Part shown: one piece after another, positions 42,620 through 52,468 of the stretch | How positions within the stretch are numbered: the stretch's first letter is position 1 | How the letters are laid out: each line of letters starts with the position of its first letter | Made by a program: the position numbers and the translations under genes | Assembly (NCBI GenBank): GCA_046339595.1 | Contig: JBKDUF010000027.1 | Coordinates: 1-64,000 of the forward strand | Reading direction: 5' to 3' | Length of the DNA: 64,000 nucleotides | Origin: Ga0077527 sp021300125 | GTDB lineage: Bacteria; Pseudomonadota; Gammaproteobacteria; Burkholderiales; SG8-41 | The notes under the pieces: model-generated | Seen by the model: only the letters and a program-made list of their open reading frames with translations | The model's database searches: none | What the model was told of the DNA's origin: nothing

Positions 42620-42740
42620 CAGCACGAAGGGGAGTAGCTCACCAACCGCGTTCCGTCATTACGGGGGCAGTTCCTGCCCTCCGGTGCGCGGGGATCCTGA
42701 CCGATCCGAGCGAGACCTTCGCCAGGCGCTGGCGAAGGTC
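42620..42740 (+). promoter_or_regulatory. yybP-ykoY family (Mn2+) riboswitch
   Basis: The conserved 5' core AAGGGGAGTAGC (42627-42638) and the 3' core GAGCGAGACCTTCGCC (about 42708-42723) frame two stem-loops, as in the yybP-ykoY aptamer. P1 can form between CGAAGG (42625-42630) and CCTTCG (42716-42721). The same 3' strand can instead pair with GGCGAAGGTC (42731-42740), giving a 10-bp hairpin. The two folds exclude each other. The family senses Mn2+ and often precedes TerC/Alx-type genes, as here. No T-run follows, so control is probably translational or Rho-dependent. Confidence 0.88.
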
Positions 42741-42811
42741 TTCAGTGGATGACCTGCGTCGGCATGATGACGAAGGCTGTCCGTCAGGACATCAATAAAA
42801 GGATCGGAATA

Positions 42812-43777
42812 ATGGAAAGTATCGGAACCTGGTGGATGTGGGTCGCGTTCGCGATCTTCGTGGTCGTCGCGATCGTGGTCGACCTGCTGGTGCTCGAACG
42901 CAAGGGCGCCGCCAAAGTCTCGTTCAAGGAAGCGCTGAACTGGTCGATCGTCTGGATCGTCCTGTCCTTCATCTTCAACGGCCTGCTGTGGTGGTATCTC
43001 GACGGCAAGTACGGCCGTGAGGTCGCCAACGAGACCTCGATGGAGTTCTTCACCGGCTACCTGATCGAGAAGTCACTCGCGGTCGACAACATCTTCGTGT
43101 TCCTGATGCTGTTCACCTTCTTCGGTGTGCCGGCGCAGTTCCAGCGCCGCGTGCTGATCCTCGGCATCATCGGCGCCATCGTGCTGCGCGCGATCATGAT
43201 CCTGATCGGCGCCTGGCTGATCGCCAAGTTCCACTGGATTCTCTACCTGTTCGGCCTGTTCCTGCTGATCACCGGCGTCAAGATGCTGATGATGGCCGAG
43301 GCCGAGAGCGACCTCGAGAAGAATCCGCTGCTGCGCTTCATGCGCAAGCACATCCCGATCACCAAGGATTTTCACGGCGAGAACTTCACCGTGATGCTGG
43401 ACGGCAAGCGCTGGTTCACCCCGCTGTTCGTGGTGATGGTGATGATCGGCATCACCGACGTGATCTTCGCGGTGGACAGCATCCCGGCGATCTTCGCAAT
43501 CACGCTGGATCCCTTCATCGTGCTGACCTCGAACGTGTTCGCGATCCTCGGCCTGCGTGCGATGTACTTCATGCTCGCAGACCTCGCCGACCGCTTTCAC
43601 TTGCTCAAGTACGGCTTGGCCTTCATCCTGGTGTTCATCGGCATCAAGATGCTGCTGATCGACATCTACAAGATCCCGATCGGCTTTGCGCTGTCAGTGG
43701 TCGGCATCGTGCTGTTGACCTCGATGCTGGCGAGCCTTTGGGTGTCGCGCCCGGGAAGCAAGCGCGTAAAGCCCTGA
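42812..43777 (+). CDS. TerC/Alx-family membrane protein (probable Mn2+ exporter)
   Basis: 321 residues from the ATG at 42812, immediately after the riboswitch leader. About nine hydrophobic segments are present. The TerC motif NETSMEFFTGYLIEKSLAVDNIFVF (about 71-95) and GITDVIFAVDSIPAIFAIT (about 214-232) supply the acidic Asp/Glu residues in the membrane. E. coli Alx, in the same family and under the same riboswitch class, exports Mn2+. The name TerC comes from tellurite operons, but tellurite resistance is not implied. A strong terminator follows. Confidence 0.9.
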   Translation: MESIGTWWMWVAFAIFVVVAIVVDLLVLERKGAAKVSFKEALNWSIVWIVLSFIFNGLLWWYLDGKYGREVANETSMEFFTGYLIEKSLAVDNIFVFLMLFTFFGVPAQFQRRVLILGIIGAIVLRAIMILIGAWLIAKFHWILYLFGLFLLITGVKMLMMAEAESDLEKNPLLRFMRKHIPITKDFHGENFTVMLDGKRWFTPLFVVMVMIGITDVIFAVDSIPAIFAITLDPFIVLTSNVFAILGLRAMYFMLADLADRFHLLKYGLAFILVFIGIKMLLIDIYKIPIGFALSVVGIVLLTSMLASLWVSRPGSKRVKP

Positions 43778-43798
43778 TCGTCAGTGATTGATGTATCT

Positions 43799-43845
43799 CG
43801 ACGGCCGGCGCCCCCCCCCCGGGGTGCCGGCCGTCGGCTTTTTCA
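43799..43845 (+). terminator. Terminator of the terC-like gene, with a 10-base C-run
   Basis: The stem CGACGGCCGGC/GCCGGCCGTCG is followed by GCTTTTTC. The loop side contains ten C and four G in a row (43811-43824). Confidence 0.88.
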
Positions 43846-43853
43846 GGGGCTGA

Positions 43854-44402
43854 TCAGAACTTCGGCTTGCGCGCGGCCTTGCCGTAGCGCTTGATGCCGT
43901 CGAGGATTTCGCGTTTGGCTTCCTCGGCGCCGACCCAGCCGATGACCTTGACCCACTTGCCGGGTTCGAGATCCTTGTAGTGCTCGAAGAAATGCGCGAT
44001 CTGCGCCAGCGTGACCTGCGGCAGGTCGCGCGGCGACTGGATGTTCGAGTACAGCGGGGTCAGCCTGTCGATCGGCGCGGCGAGGATCTTGGTGTCGTCC
44101 CCGGCCTCGTCCTCCATCGTCAGCATGCCCAGCGGCCGGCAGCGCACCACCACGCCGGTGATCAATGGCACCGGCGAGAGCACCAGCACGTACACCGGGT
44201 CGCCGTCGCCGGACAGCGTGTGCGGCACGTAGCCGTAGTTGCAGGGGTAGCGCATCGCGGTCGACATGAAGCGGTCGACGAACATCGCGCCGGTGCTTTT
44301 TTCCATCTCGTACTTGATCGGCTCGGCGTGCATCGGGATCTCGATGATCACGTTGCAGTCATTGGGCACATCGAAGCCGGAGCTGACGCGGTCAAGGTTC
44401 AT
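43854..44402 (-). CDS. ppa: Inorganic pyrophosphatase, soluble, with a changed metal ligand
   Basis: 182 residues, normal for a family I pyrophosphatase. Conserved are EIP...IKYE, RYPCNYGYVP and EDEAGDD (the Asp97 and Asp102 ligands in E. coli numbering). The core signature is DGDPVY where the family has DGDPVD: Tyr71 replaces the metal-binding Asp70 of E. coli. The codon is TAC instead of GAC, one base away. The enzyme may be weak, inactive or altered. The proton-pumping pyrophosphatase gene lies 3.7 kb away. Confidence 0.88.
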   Translation of the reverse strand: MNLDRVSSGFDVPNDCNVIIEIPMHAEPIKYEMEKSTGAMFVDRFMSTAMRYPCNYGYVPHTLSGDGDPVYVLVLSPVPLITGVVVRCRPLGMLTMEDEAGDDTKILAAPIDRLTPLYSNIQSPRDLPQVTLAQIAHFFEHYKDLEPGKWVKVIGWVGAEEAKREILDGIKRYGKAARKPKF

Positions 44403-44428
44403 GGCCGTTTCCAGAGGACAGAGCGACC

Positions 44429-44434
44429 ATTATA
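44429..44434 (-). promoter_or_regulatory. Putative -10 box of ppa
   Basis: A perfect TATAAT on the minus strand, 27 bp upstream of the ppa ATG. No convincing -35 box. Confidence 0.42.
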
Positions 44435-44492
44435 GCGGCGGCGTGCCGCGTGCTAGGATTGCGCACCTGAACACTGGATACGGAGTCCGCCA

Positions 44493-45083
44493 ATGAAGCT
44501 GTACATCACCTCGACTTCCGGCAACGCTTGGAAGGTGCGCCTGCTGCTGTCAATGCTCAAGGTTCCTTTCGAGACCATCGTGCTTGACCCGAAAAAGGGC
44601 GAGCTGAAATCGCCGGAATTCCTCAAGTTGAACCCCCGCGGACAGGTGCCGGTGCTCGTGGACGGCGACCAGGTGTTCTGGGATTCGACCGCCTGCCTGG
44701 TCTATCTCGCCCGCAAGCACGGCGGCGAGCAGTGGCTGCCGACCGACGCGGCCCGGCTTGCCGAGGTCCAGCAATGGCTGGCGCTGTCCAACAACGAACT
44801 GCACTACGGCCTGCAATGGGCGCGCGGCGTGAAAACCGGCATCCGCAGCATCGGCAGTTACGACGAATATGCCGCCTACGGCCGCAACGGGCTGGCCGTG
44901 CTGGAGGGGAGGCTGAGGAACAACGAATGGCTCGCCTGCGGGCGGCCGACCATCGCCGATCTCGCATGCTACTGCTACACCTCGGTTTCGCCCGAGGGCG
45001 GTTTTGACCTCGCCGCACATCCCGCAGTGGCGGCCTGGGTGGGGCGGGTCGAAGCGCTGCCGGGCTGGATCAAGCGCGTCTGA
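44493..45083 (+). CDS. Glutathione S-transferase family protein
   Basis: 196 residues. The thioredoxin-like N-terminal domain starts MKLYITSTSGNAWKVRLLL, with the Ser/Thr region near 7-9 as candidate catalytic residues. It has the cis-Pro GQVPVL motif (about 50-55) and DSTACLVYLARK. The helical C-terminal domain contains PTIADLACY, the N-capping motif. The family conjugates or isomerises electrophiles with glutathione. Downstream, 4 bases away, is a FIST-domain gene starting with GTG. Confidence 0.88.
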   Translation: MKLYITSTSGNAWKVRLLLSMLKVPFETIVLDPKKGELKSPEFLKLNPRGQVPVLVDGDQVFWDSTACLVYLARKHGGEQWLPTDAARLAEVQQWLALSNNELHYGLQWARGVKTGIRSIGSYDEYAAYGRNGLAVLEGRLRNNEWLACGRPTIADLACYCYTSVSPEGGFDLAAHPAVAAWVGRVEALPGWIKRV

Positions 45084-45087
45084 TCCG

Positions 45088-46191
45088 GTGGCCGGCCGTT
45101 TCCGCCTGGGCCACGCTGCCGGCGGCGACTGGCATGCCGTGGCCGCGCTTTGCGCCGAGCAGCTCGGCCCCCGTCCCGGCAACCTCGGTTTTATTTATGC
45201 CAGCGATCATTTCGCAGCCGATTGCGCGGATATCGCGGACGAGCTGCGCCGCCTGACCGGCATAGCCCACTGGACCGGCTGCACCGGCATCGGCATTTGC
45301 GCCACCGGCATCGAGTATTTCGACCAGCCCGCGCTGGTGGCGCTTGCCGGCGAATTTGAGCCCGGCAGTTTTCGCATCTTCGGTGCCGAATCGGGGCGGC
45401 CCGCCGCGGCCGAACTGCGCTGCGCGGACGGTCCGGCCAGCATCGCCGTCGTGCACGGTGATGCGCAGCAGTCCGACATTGCCCGGCAAATCCGCCAGCT
45501 CGCCGCGCTGACCGAGACCGGTTTTCTCGTCGGCGGCCTGGCCAGCTCGCGCCGTCCGGCCATGGCCTACGCCGACGCGCCGGCCGCGGGTGCGCTGTCC
45601 GGCGTGGCCTTTTCTGATGTCGTCACCGTGGCAACGCGGCTGACGCAGGGCTGCGCGCCGCTGGGTGCTCCGCGACAGATCACCGGGGCGCAGCACAACA
45701 TCGTGCTTGAACTCGATGACCGTCCGGCGCTGGATGTGCTGCGCGAGGAAGCCGGCATCGGCGACGATGCGGCGCTCTCGCGCATGGGCGGGCGGCTCTT
45801 CGTCGGGCTCTCCGCCGGCGGCGGCGACCCGGCCGACTACGTGGTGCGCAACCTGATCGGGATTGATCCCGGCAACCGCCTGATCGCGGTCGGCGACCTG
45901 GTAGGCAAGGGCCAGCAGCTGCGGTTTTTCCGGCGCGACCGCGAGTCGGCACGGGCCGATATGGGGCGCATGCTCGACAGCATCCGCGAGGGTCTGTATA
46001 CAAAACCGCGCGGGGCGCTGTATTTTTCCTGTCTCGGCCGCGGCGGCGCGCTGTTCGGCGGCGAATCGGAGGAACTGAAGATGATCGAGGCGGCTCTGGG
46101 CGATGTGCCGCTGGCTGGCTTTTTCGGCAACGGTGAAATTTCGCGCAATCTGCTCTACGGCTACACCGGCGTGCTGACCCTGTTCCTTTGA
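45088..46191 (+). CDS. FIST-domain sensory protein
   Basis: 367 residues from a GTG at 45088, four bases after the GST stop. The FIST N domain (about 20-190) includes WTGCTGIGICATGIEYF and FLVGGLASSR. The FIST C domain (about 200-360) ends with LAGFFGNGEISRNLLYGYTGVLTLFL. FIST proteins are thought to sense small ligands and are often fused or coupled to signalling proteins. Here it is stand-alone. No signal peptide is seen, so it is probably cytoplasmic. Confidence 0.82.
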   Translation: MAGRFRLGHAAGGDWHAVAALCAEQLGPRPGNLGFIYASDHFAADCADIADELRRLTGIAHWTGCTGIGICATGIEYFDQPALVALAGEFEPGSFRIFGAESGRPAAAELRCADGPASIAVVHGDAQQSDIARQIRQLAALTETGFLVGGLASSRRPAMAYADAPAAGALSGVAFSDVVTVATRLTQGCAPLGAPRQITGAQHNIVLELDDRPALDVLREEAGIGDDAALSRMGGRLFVGLSAGGGDPADYVVRNLIGIDPGNRLIAVGDLVGKGQQLRFFRRDRESARADMGRMLDSIREGLYTKPRGALYFSCLGRGGALFGGESEELKMIEAALGDVPLAGFFGNGEISRNLLYGYTGVLTLFL

Positions 46192-46238
46192 ATGCCGCCG
46201 GTCCGGATCACTGAAGTATGCTACCGAGGAGTCCGCCC

Positions 46239-46970
46239 ATGTCCCCTGAGCGCTTGCTGGCCGAGCTGAACCTGTCCTGGCTCGACATTTCGGCGCTGGT
46301 CTTTTTCCTGGTGTGCTGGATCGGTTATCCGCTGTTCGCGGTATGGCGCGGGCGGCGCAGTCCGTCCCTGCACAGCACGATGGACCGCTACCGCCGCGAC
46401 TGGATGCTGCGCATGATCGAGCGCGACAACCGCATGGTCGATGTCAACATCATGCGCAACCTCACGCGCAGCTCGCAGTTCTTCGCCTCGACCACGATGC
46501 TGGTGCTGGGCGCGCTGATCGCGCTGCTCGGCTACGTGCAGCAGGCGATGGACGTGGTTTCGGGCCTGCCGTTCACGGTCAAGGCTTCGCAGCGCCTGCT
46601 CGAGATCAAGATGCTGCTGCTGGTGCTGATCTTCGTCTATGCCTTTTTCAAGTTTTCCTGGGCGATACGGCAGCTCGGATTCTGCTCGACGCTGATCGGC
46701 GCGGCGCCGAAGATGCCGAAGGAAAACCCCGAGCAATACGCGCCCGAAATCAACCGCATCGCCGCGATCACTTCGTATGCGGGCACCAATTTCAACAATG
46801 GTCTGCGCTCGTATTATTTTGCGCTGGCGGCGATGACCTGGTTCCTGCATCCCTGGCTGATGCTGGCCGCCACCGCCTGGGTGGTCTATGTGCTGCAGCA
46901 CCGGGAGTTTGCCTCGCTGACGCTGCGCACCCTGCAGGCGAACGATACCTCGACCGACGCGAGATACTGA
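46239..46970 (+). CDS. DUF599 family membrane protein
   Basis: 243 residues from the ATG at 46239 (GAGGAG upstream). It has an N-terminal membrane segment (LDISALVFFLVCWIGYPLF), a soluble loop with RDWMLRMIERDNRMVDVNIMRNL, and three further hydrophobic segments. The RNLTRSSQFFASTTML region is typical of DUF599. Function unknown. It is followed after 7 bp by an ornithine-cyclodeaminase-like gene. Confidence 0.8.
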   Translation: MSPERLLAELNLSWLDISALVFFLVCWIGYPLFAVWRGRRSPSLHSTMDRYRRDWMLRMIERDNRMVDVNIMRNLTRSSQFFASTTMLVLGALIALLGYVQQAMDVVSGLPFTVKASQRLLEIKMLLLVLIFVYAFFKFSWAIRQLGFCSTLIGAAPKMPKENPEQYAPEINRIAAITSYAGTNFNNGLRSYYFALAAMTWFLHPWLMLAATAWVVYVLQHREFASLTLRTLQANDTSTDARY

Positions 46971-46977
46971 GGCCGCC

Positions 46978-48054
46978 ATGACCGCGCTGCTCAGGGTCCT
47001 TGATAACGATGATGTGGCACGGGTCCTCGACCTCGACGACGCGCTCTCGGCCCTCGACCGCATGTACCGCGCGGTTGCCGCTGGCGAGGCGGTGGAGGGC
47101 ACCCGCAGCCAGACCCATGTCGCCACCGCGGAAGAGGGTATCGATTACTGCCTGAAAACCATGGACGGTGCGGTGGGGGATTCCGGCTACATGACGCTGC
47201 GCCTGACTTCCGACATCGTTGACAGCCGCGAGGTCAATGGCCTGCCGCGCCGCGAAAAGCTGCCGCGCGGACCCGGCGGCACCTGGTGCGGCCTGATCCT
47301 GCTGTTCAGCACGCGCGAGCTGGCGCCGGTGGCGATCATGCACGACGGCTACCTGCAACTGGTGCGTGTGGCCTGCACCGGCGCCCTCAGCGTGCGTCAC
47401 CTCGCCCGCGAGGATGCCGGCGATCTGGGCCTGCTCGGTTCCGGTGGCCAGGCCTGGTGGCATCTCGCCGCGCTGGCGCGGGTGCGGCGGCTGCGCCGCG
47501 TACGCGTGTTCAGCCCCAACCCGCAGAAGCGGGAAGCATTGGCCGCGCGTGCCGTCCGCGAACTGGGCCTGCCGGTCGAGGCGGTGGCCGACGCGCGCGC
47601 CGCAGTCGAGGGTGCCGATCTGGTCGTCGCCGCCACCAACACCAGCGTGCCGATCCTGCGCGGCGAGTGGCTGGCACCCGGAGCGCATGTCATCTCCATC
47701 GTCAGCGGCGACAAGTCCGCACCGCGGCGGGAGATTGACGACGAGACCGTGCGCCGCGCCGCGCGCGTGGTCGCGCACTGGAAACAGAATGCGATGCACC
47801 ACGGTACCGGCGATCTGGCCGGCCCTGTCGCCGCGGGTGTGCTGCGCTGGGCCGACGTCGCGGACCTGAGTGATGTCATTGCCGGCAAGGCGCCGGGGCG
47901 GCAGCGAGCGGAGGACATCACGCTGTTCAAGAACAACGGCGGCATGGGGCTGCAGTTTGCCGCGCTCGCCCCGGTGGTCCATGAGCGTGCCTGCGCAGCC
48001 GGCGCGGGCAAGCCGCTGCCGGCGGAATGGTTCCTTGAGCGCATGGTGCCGTGA
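46978..48054 (+). CDS. Ornithine cyclodeaminase / mu-crystallin family protein
   Basis: 358 residues. The Rossmann segment LGLLGSGGQAWWHLAALA (about 149-166) binds NAD(P). The N-terminal substrate domain has VATAEEGIDYCLKTMDG and KLPRGPGGTW. Members include ornithine cyclodeaminase, alanine dehydrogenase and imine reductases. The ornithine-type catalytic residues cannot be fixed by eye, so substrate is uncertain. The end is marked by an 18-bp palindrome (48051-48068) overlapping the stop. Confidence 0.82.
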   Translation: MTALLRVLDNDDVARVLDLDDALSALDRMYRAVAAGEAVEGTRSQTHVATAEEGIDYCLKTMDGAVGDSGYMTLRLTSDIVDSREVNGLPRREKLPRGPGGTWCGLILLFSTRELAPVAIMHDGYLQLVRVACTGALSVRHLAREDAGDLGLLGSGGQAWWHLAALARVRRLRRVRVFSPNPQKREALAARAVRELGLPVEAVADARAAVEGADLVVAATNTSVPILRGEWLAPGAHVISIVSGDKSAPRREIDDETVRRAARVVAHWKQNAMHHGTGDLAGPVAAGVLRWADVADLSDVIAGKAPGRQRAEDITLFKNNGGMGLQFAALAPVVHERACAAGAGKPLPAEWFLERMVP

Positions 48055-48067
48055 CGCCGCGGCGTCA

Positions 48068-48097
48068 CCAAAAAAAAACCGCCGGGGGAAACGGCCG
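48068..48097 (-). terminator. Possible terminator of hppA
   Basis: On the minus strand a short GCCG/CGGC stem is followed by GG and nine T, about 25 bp after the stop. The stem is weak. Confidence 0.45.
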
Positions 48098-48120
48098 TGT
48101 TAGTTGCTGGGGCGTGCCGG

Positions 48121-50190
<2,070 letters not shown>

Positions 50191-50200
50191 GATTACTCCT

Positions 50201-50232
50201 AAACTATTGTTTTAATTGATAAATATTTTTTC
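50201..50232. repeat. AT-rich boundary element E6
   Basis: Plus-strand TAAACTATTGTTTTAATTGA directly upstream of the hppA ribosome site. It matches element E8 at 18 of 19 bases over TAAACTATTGTTTTAATTG/A. Confidence 0.55.
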
Positions 50233-50298
50233 GCCCCAGCCTTGAAGGCGAGGCGCGGAGCCGGTTTCACCCGGCTTTCATGATTTTGCGGACGGCGA

Positions 50299-50327
50299 AT
50301 TATAAGCGGGGATGCCCGCCGCCTCCA
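50299..50327 (-). promoter_or_regulatory. Putative promoter of hppA
   Basis: A perfect TATAAT (minus strand, 50304-50299) lies 109 bp before the ATG, with TGGAGG 17 bp upstream as a poor -35. The leader carries a hairpin AGCCGG/CCGGCT at 50259-50276. Confidence 0.45.
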
Positions 50328-50351
50328 CCCATTGCCGACTTCAGCGCTGAT

Positions 50352-51668
50352 TCAGCGCGGTTTTCTGCCCGTTTTGTGGCGGCCGGGCTCACGCCAGGGG
50401 CTGTCCAGGCGCCGCGGCAGGGGGCGCAGGCGCAGCCGCGCATGCACCGGCAGTCCGTCGGCAAACGGCTGCACCGCTTCGCCGCGGATCAGCGGCGAGA
50501 AATAGGCGCGGCCCGCGGCCGAGAGGCGCCAGCCGTCGCGGCTCAGGAAGCGTCGCGGCAGCTTCCGCTCACGGTTCATCAGCGTCTCGAGTGCCGCGGC
50601 TTCGATGTGCCAGCGGTATGGCCGGTCACTGTCGCGGCGGATCACCGGCATCACGTTGCCGTGTCCGGCCAGGGCAAGGCGCAGGGCTTCGTGACCCACC
50701 GCCTCGGACTGGGCCACGTCCACCGCCGAGGCGAGGTGGCGCGCGGCGCGCTGCACATAGTCGAGCACGCTCCAGTGTACCTTGAGCCGGAGTTCACGGC
50801 GCAGCATGGCGGCGAGCAGCGGCGCGACGCCGCCCAACTGTTCGTGGCCCGGAATGCCATCACCGCCCGCCGCAGTGAGCCGTCGCCCGTCGGCGAGGCG
50901 CAGCCCCTCGGCCACCGCCACCACGCACCAGCCGTGGCGGGCGACGCGTGCCGATACCGCCTCGAGAAAGCGCCGGCGGTCGAAGGTGATCTCCGGCACC
51001 AGCAGTAGCAGCGGACCGTCCCCGCCTTGCGGCAATGCCAGGCCGCAGGCTGCGGCGATCCAGCCGGTGTGGCGGCCCATCACCTCCATCACGAACACCT
51101 TGGTCGAGCTGTCGGCCATCGAGGCAAGGTCGGCGCTCGCCTCGCGCAGGCTGGTTGCGGCGAATTTCGCCACCGAACCGAAGCCAGGGCTCACGTCGCT
51201 GCCGACGATGTCGTTGTCTATGGTCTTGGGCACCGCGAGCGAGATCACCGGCCAGCCGAAATCCGGCAGGATCGTGGCCAGCTGCTGCGCGGTCTCGGCC
51301 GAGCCGTTGCCGCCGTTGTAGAAAAAGTAGCCGATGCCGTGGGCTCGGAACACCTCGGCGATGCGCGCATAATGGACGCGGCCCTGCGGCAGGGGCGGCA
51401 GGTCGTAGCGGCAGGAGCCGAAGGCGCCGCCGGGGGTATGGCGCAGCGCCGCGAGCGCGGCGGTGGATTCGGCCGACAGGTCAACCAGGTCTTCGCGCAG
51501 CACGCCGAGGATGCCGTTGCGCGCGGCAAAGATGCGGCCGATGGGACGGCCGCCGCGCCGTGCGCGCCGCGCTTCGTCGATCAGGCCCCAGGCGGTGGCA
51601 TTGATCGTCGCGGTGACGCCGCCCGACTGGGCGTAGAGCGCGTTGCGCGGCGGTGCTTTAGCGGGCAC
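50352..51668 (-). CDS. pfp: 6-phosphofructokinase, pyrophosphate-type features
   Basis: 438 residues from a GTG at 51668, which overlaps the last codons of adk by 11 bp; the family start KNALYAQSGGVTAVIN is matched by RNALYAQSGGVTATIN. PKTIDND (147-153) has the Lys typical of PPi-dependent enzymes. The phosphodonor loop is GGNG (119-122): Gly as in ATP-dependent enzymes, where PPi enzymes usually have Asp. MGRHTGWIAA is also present. The donor is therefore uncertain, PPi favoured. The neighbouring hppA supports a pyrophosphate-based energy economy. Confidence 0.85.
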   Translation of the reverse strand: MPAKAPPRNALYAQSGGVTATINATAWGLIDEARRARRGGRPIGRIFAARNGILGVLREDLVDLSAESTAALAALRHTPGGAFGSCRYDLPPLPQGRVHYARIAEVFRAHGIGYFFYNGGNGSAETAQQLATILPDFGWPVISLAVPKTIDNDIVGSDVSPGFGSVAKFAATSLREASADLASMADSSTKVFVMEVMGRHTGWIAAACGLALPQGGDGPLLLLVPEITFDRRRFLEAVSARVARHGWCVVAVAEGLRLADGRRLTAAGGDGIPGHEQLGGVAPLLAAMLRRELRLKVHWSVLDYVQRAARHLASAVDVAQSEAVGHEALRLALAGHGNVMPVIRRDSDRPYRWHIEAAALETLMNRERKLPRRFLSRDGWRLSAAGRAYFSPLIRGEAVQPFADGLPVHARLRLRPLPRRLDSPWREPGRHKTGRKPR

Positions 51669-52326
51669 CGCTCTGGTCGATGGCGGCGAACATGGCATCG
51701 CGCACGCGTTCGACCGGCGCCAGGCCGTCAATGCGGATGCACGCCGGTGCGCGTGCATCCCCGCTGTCGCGCCAGGATTTGTAGTAATCGACCAGCGGTT
51801 TGGTCTGCGCGTGGTAGGTCGCAATGCGCTTGTTGACGGTGTCTTCGTTGTCGTCCGAGCGCTGCACCAGCGGCTCGCCGGTGACGTCGTCCTTGCCCGC
51901 GACCTTCGGCGGGTTGAACTCGATGTGGTACGAGCGGCCCGAGGGCAGGTGCACCCGGCGGCCGCTCATGCGCTTGAGGATTTCGGCATCGGGCACGTCG
52001 ATCTCGATCACCACATTGAGATCAACGCCGGCTTCACGCAGCGCACCGGCCTGGGGCAGCGTGCGCGGAAACCCGTCCATGATGAATCCGTTGGCGCAGT
52101 CGGCGGCCTTGATGCGTTCCTGCACCAGGCCGATCACCACCGGATCGGGCACCAGCGCGCCACGGTCCATGTACGACTTGGCTTCAAGGCCCAGCTTCGA
52201 ACCGGCCTTGATGGCCTCGCGCAGCATGTCGCCGGTGGAAATCTGCGGGATCTTGTAACGGTCGATGAGAAATTGGGCCTGGGTGCCTTTGCCGGCGCCG
52301 GGCAGGCCGAGCAGCAGTATGCGCAT
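51658..52326 (-). CDS. adk: Adenylate kinase
   Basis: 222 residues. The P-loop is GLPGAGKGTQ (7-16). DGFPRT (about 85-90) and the LID domain (about 122-160, HLPSGRSYHIEFNPPK) are present, without zinc Cys residues. It converts AMP plus ATP to two ADP. Here it may also handle AMP from PPi-producing reactions. The next gene, phosphofructokinase, starts inside its last codons. Confidence 0.97.
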   Translation of the reverse strand: MRILLLGLPGAGKGTQAQFLIDRYKIPQISTGDMLREAIKAGSKLGLEAKSYMDRGALVPDPVVIGLVQERIKAADCANGFIMDGFPRTLPQAGALREAGVDLNVVIEIDVPDAEILKRMSGRRVHLPSGRSYHIEFNPPKVAGKDDVTGEPLVQRSDDNEDTVNKRIATYHAQTKPLVDYYKSWRDSGDARAPACIRIDGLAPVERVRDAMFAAIDQSGAR

Positions 52327-52428
52327 GGCGGATTGAGACTGTGTTTACCGGTCAACCGGTTATTGTGTGTGGAAGTGACGGAATGGAACGCACCGCAGCA
52401 GCACGCGGCAAGCTCCATGCATGGTTGA

Positions 52429-52457
52429 AGTATAGCCGCCGCGGCCTGCGCCGGCAA
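52429..52457 (-). promoter_or_regulatory. Putative sigma-70 promoter of adk-pfp
   Basis: On the minus strand TTGCCG, 17 bp and TATACT. The transcript would start about 95 bp before the adk ATG, just beyond the end of kdsB. Confidence 0.6.
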
Positions 52458-52468
52458 AACTCCCGCGC

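Larger units (their letters stand above)
42372..42811. other. Intergenic region, 440 bp, holding an AT-rich element, a palindrome and a riboswitch
   Basis: From left to right: AT-rich element E5 (42396-42436), a perfect 20-bp palindrome (42444-42463), unassigned sequence, then the yybP-ykoY riboswitch (42620-42740) and a 70-bp leader to terC. No protein gene is supported. Confidence 0.75.

Noticed and set aside
42511..42798. A 95-codon frame over the TerC leader
   Set aside because: It covers the riboswitch aptamer, whose RNA conservation explains the sequence.
42812..43777. Tellurite resistance from the TerC name
   Set aside because: The riboswitch class and Alx-like family point to manganese handling, and no other ter genes are present.
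48051..48068. 18-bp palindrome beside an A-run as a terminator for the ornithine-cyclodeaminase-like gene
   Set aside because: The A-run lies on the wrong side for that strand, so it does not form a terminator; it may be incidental.
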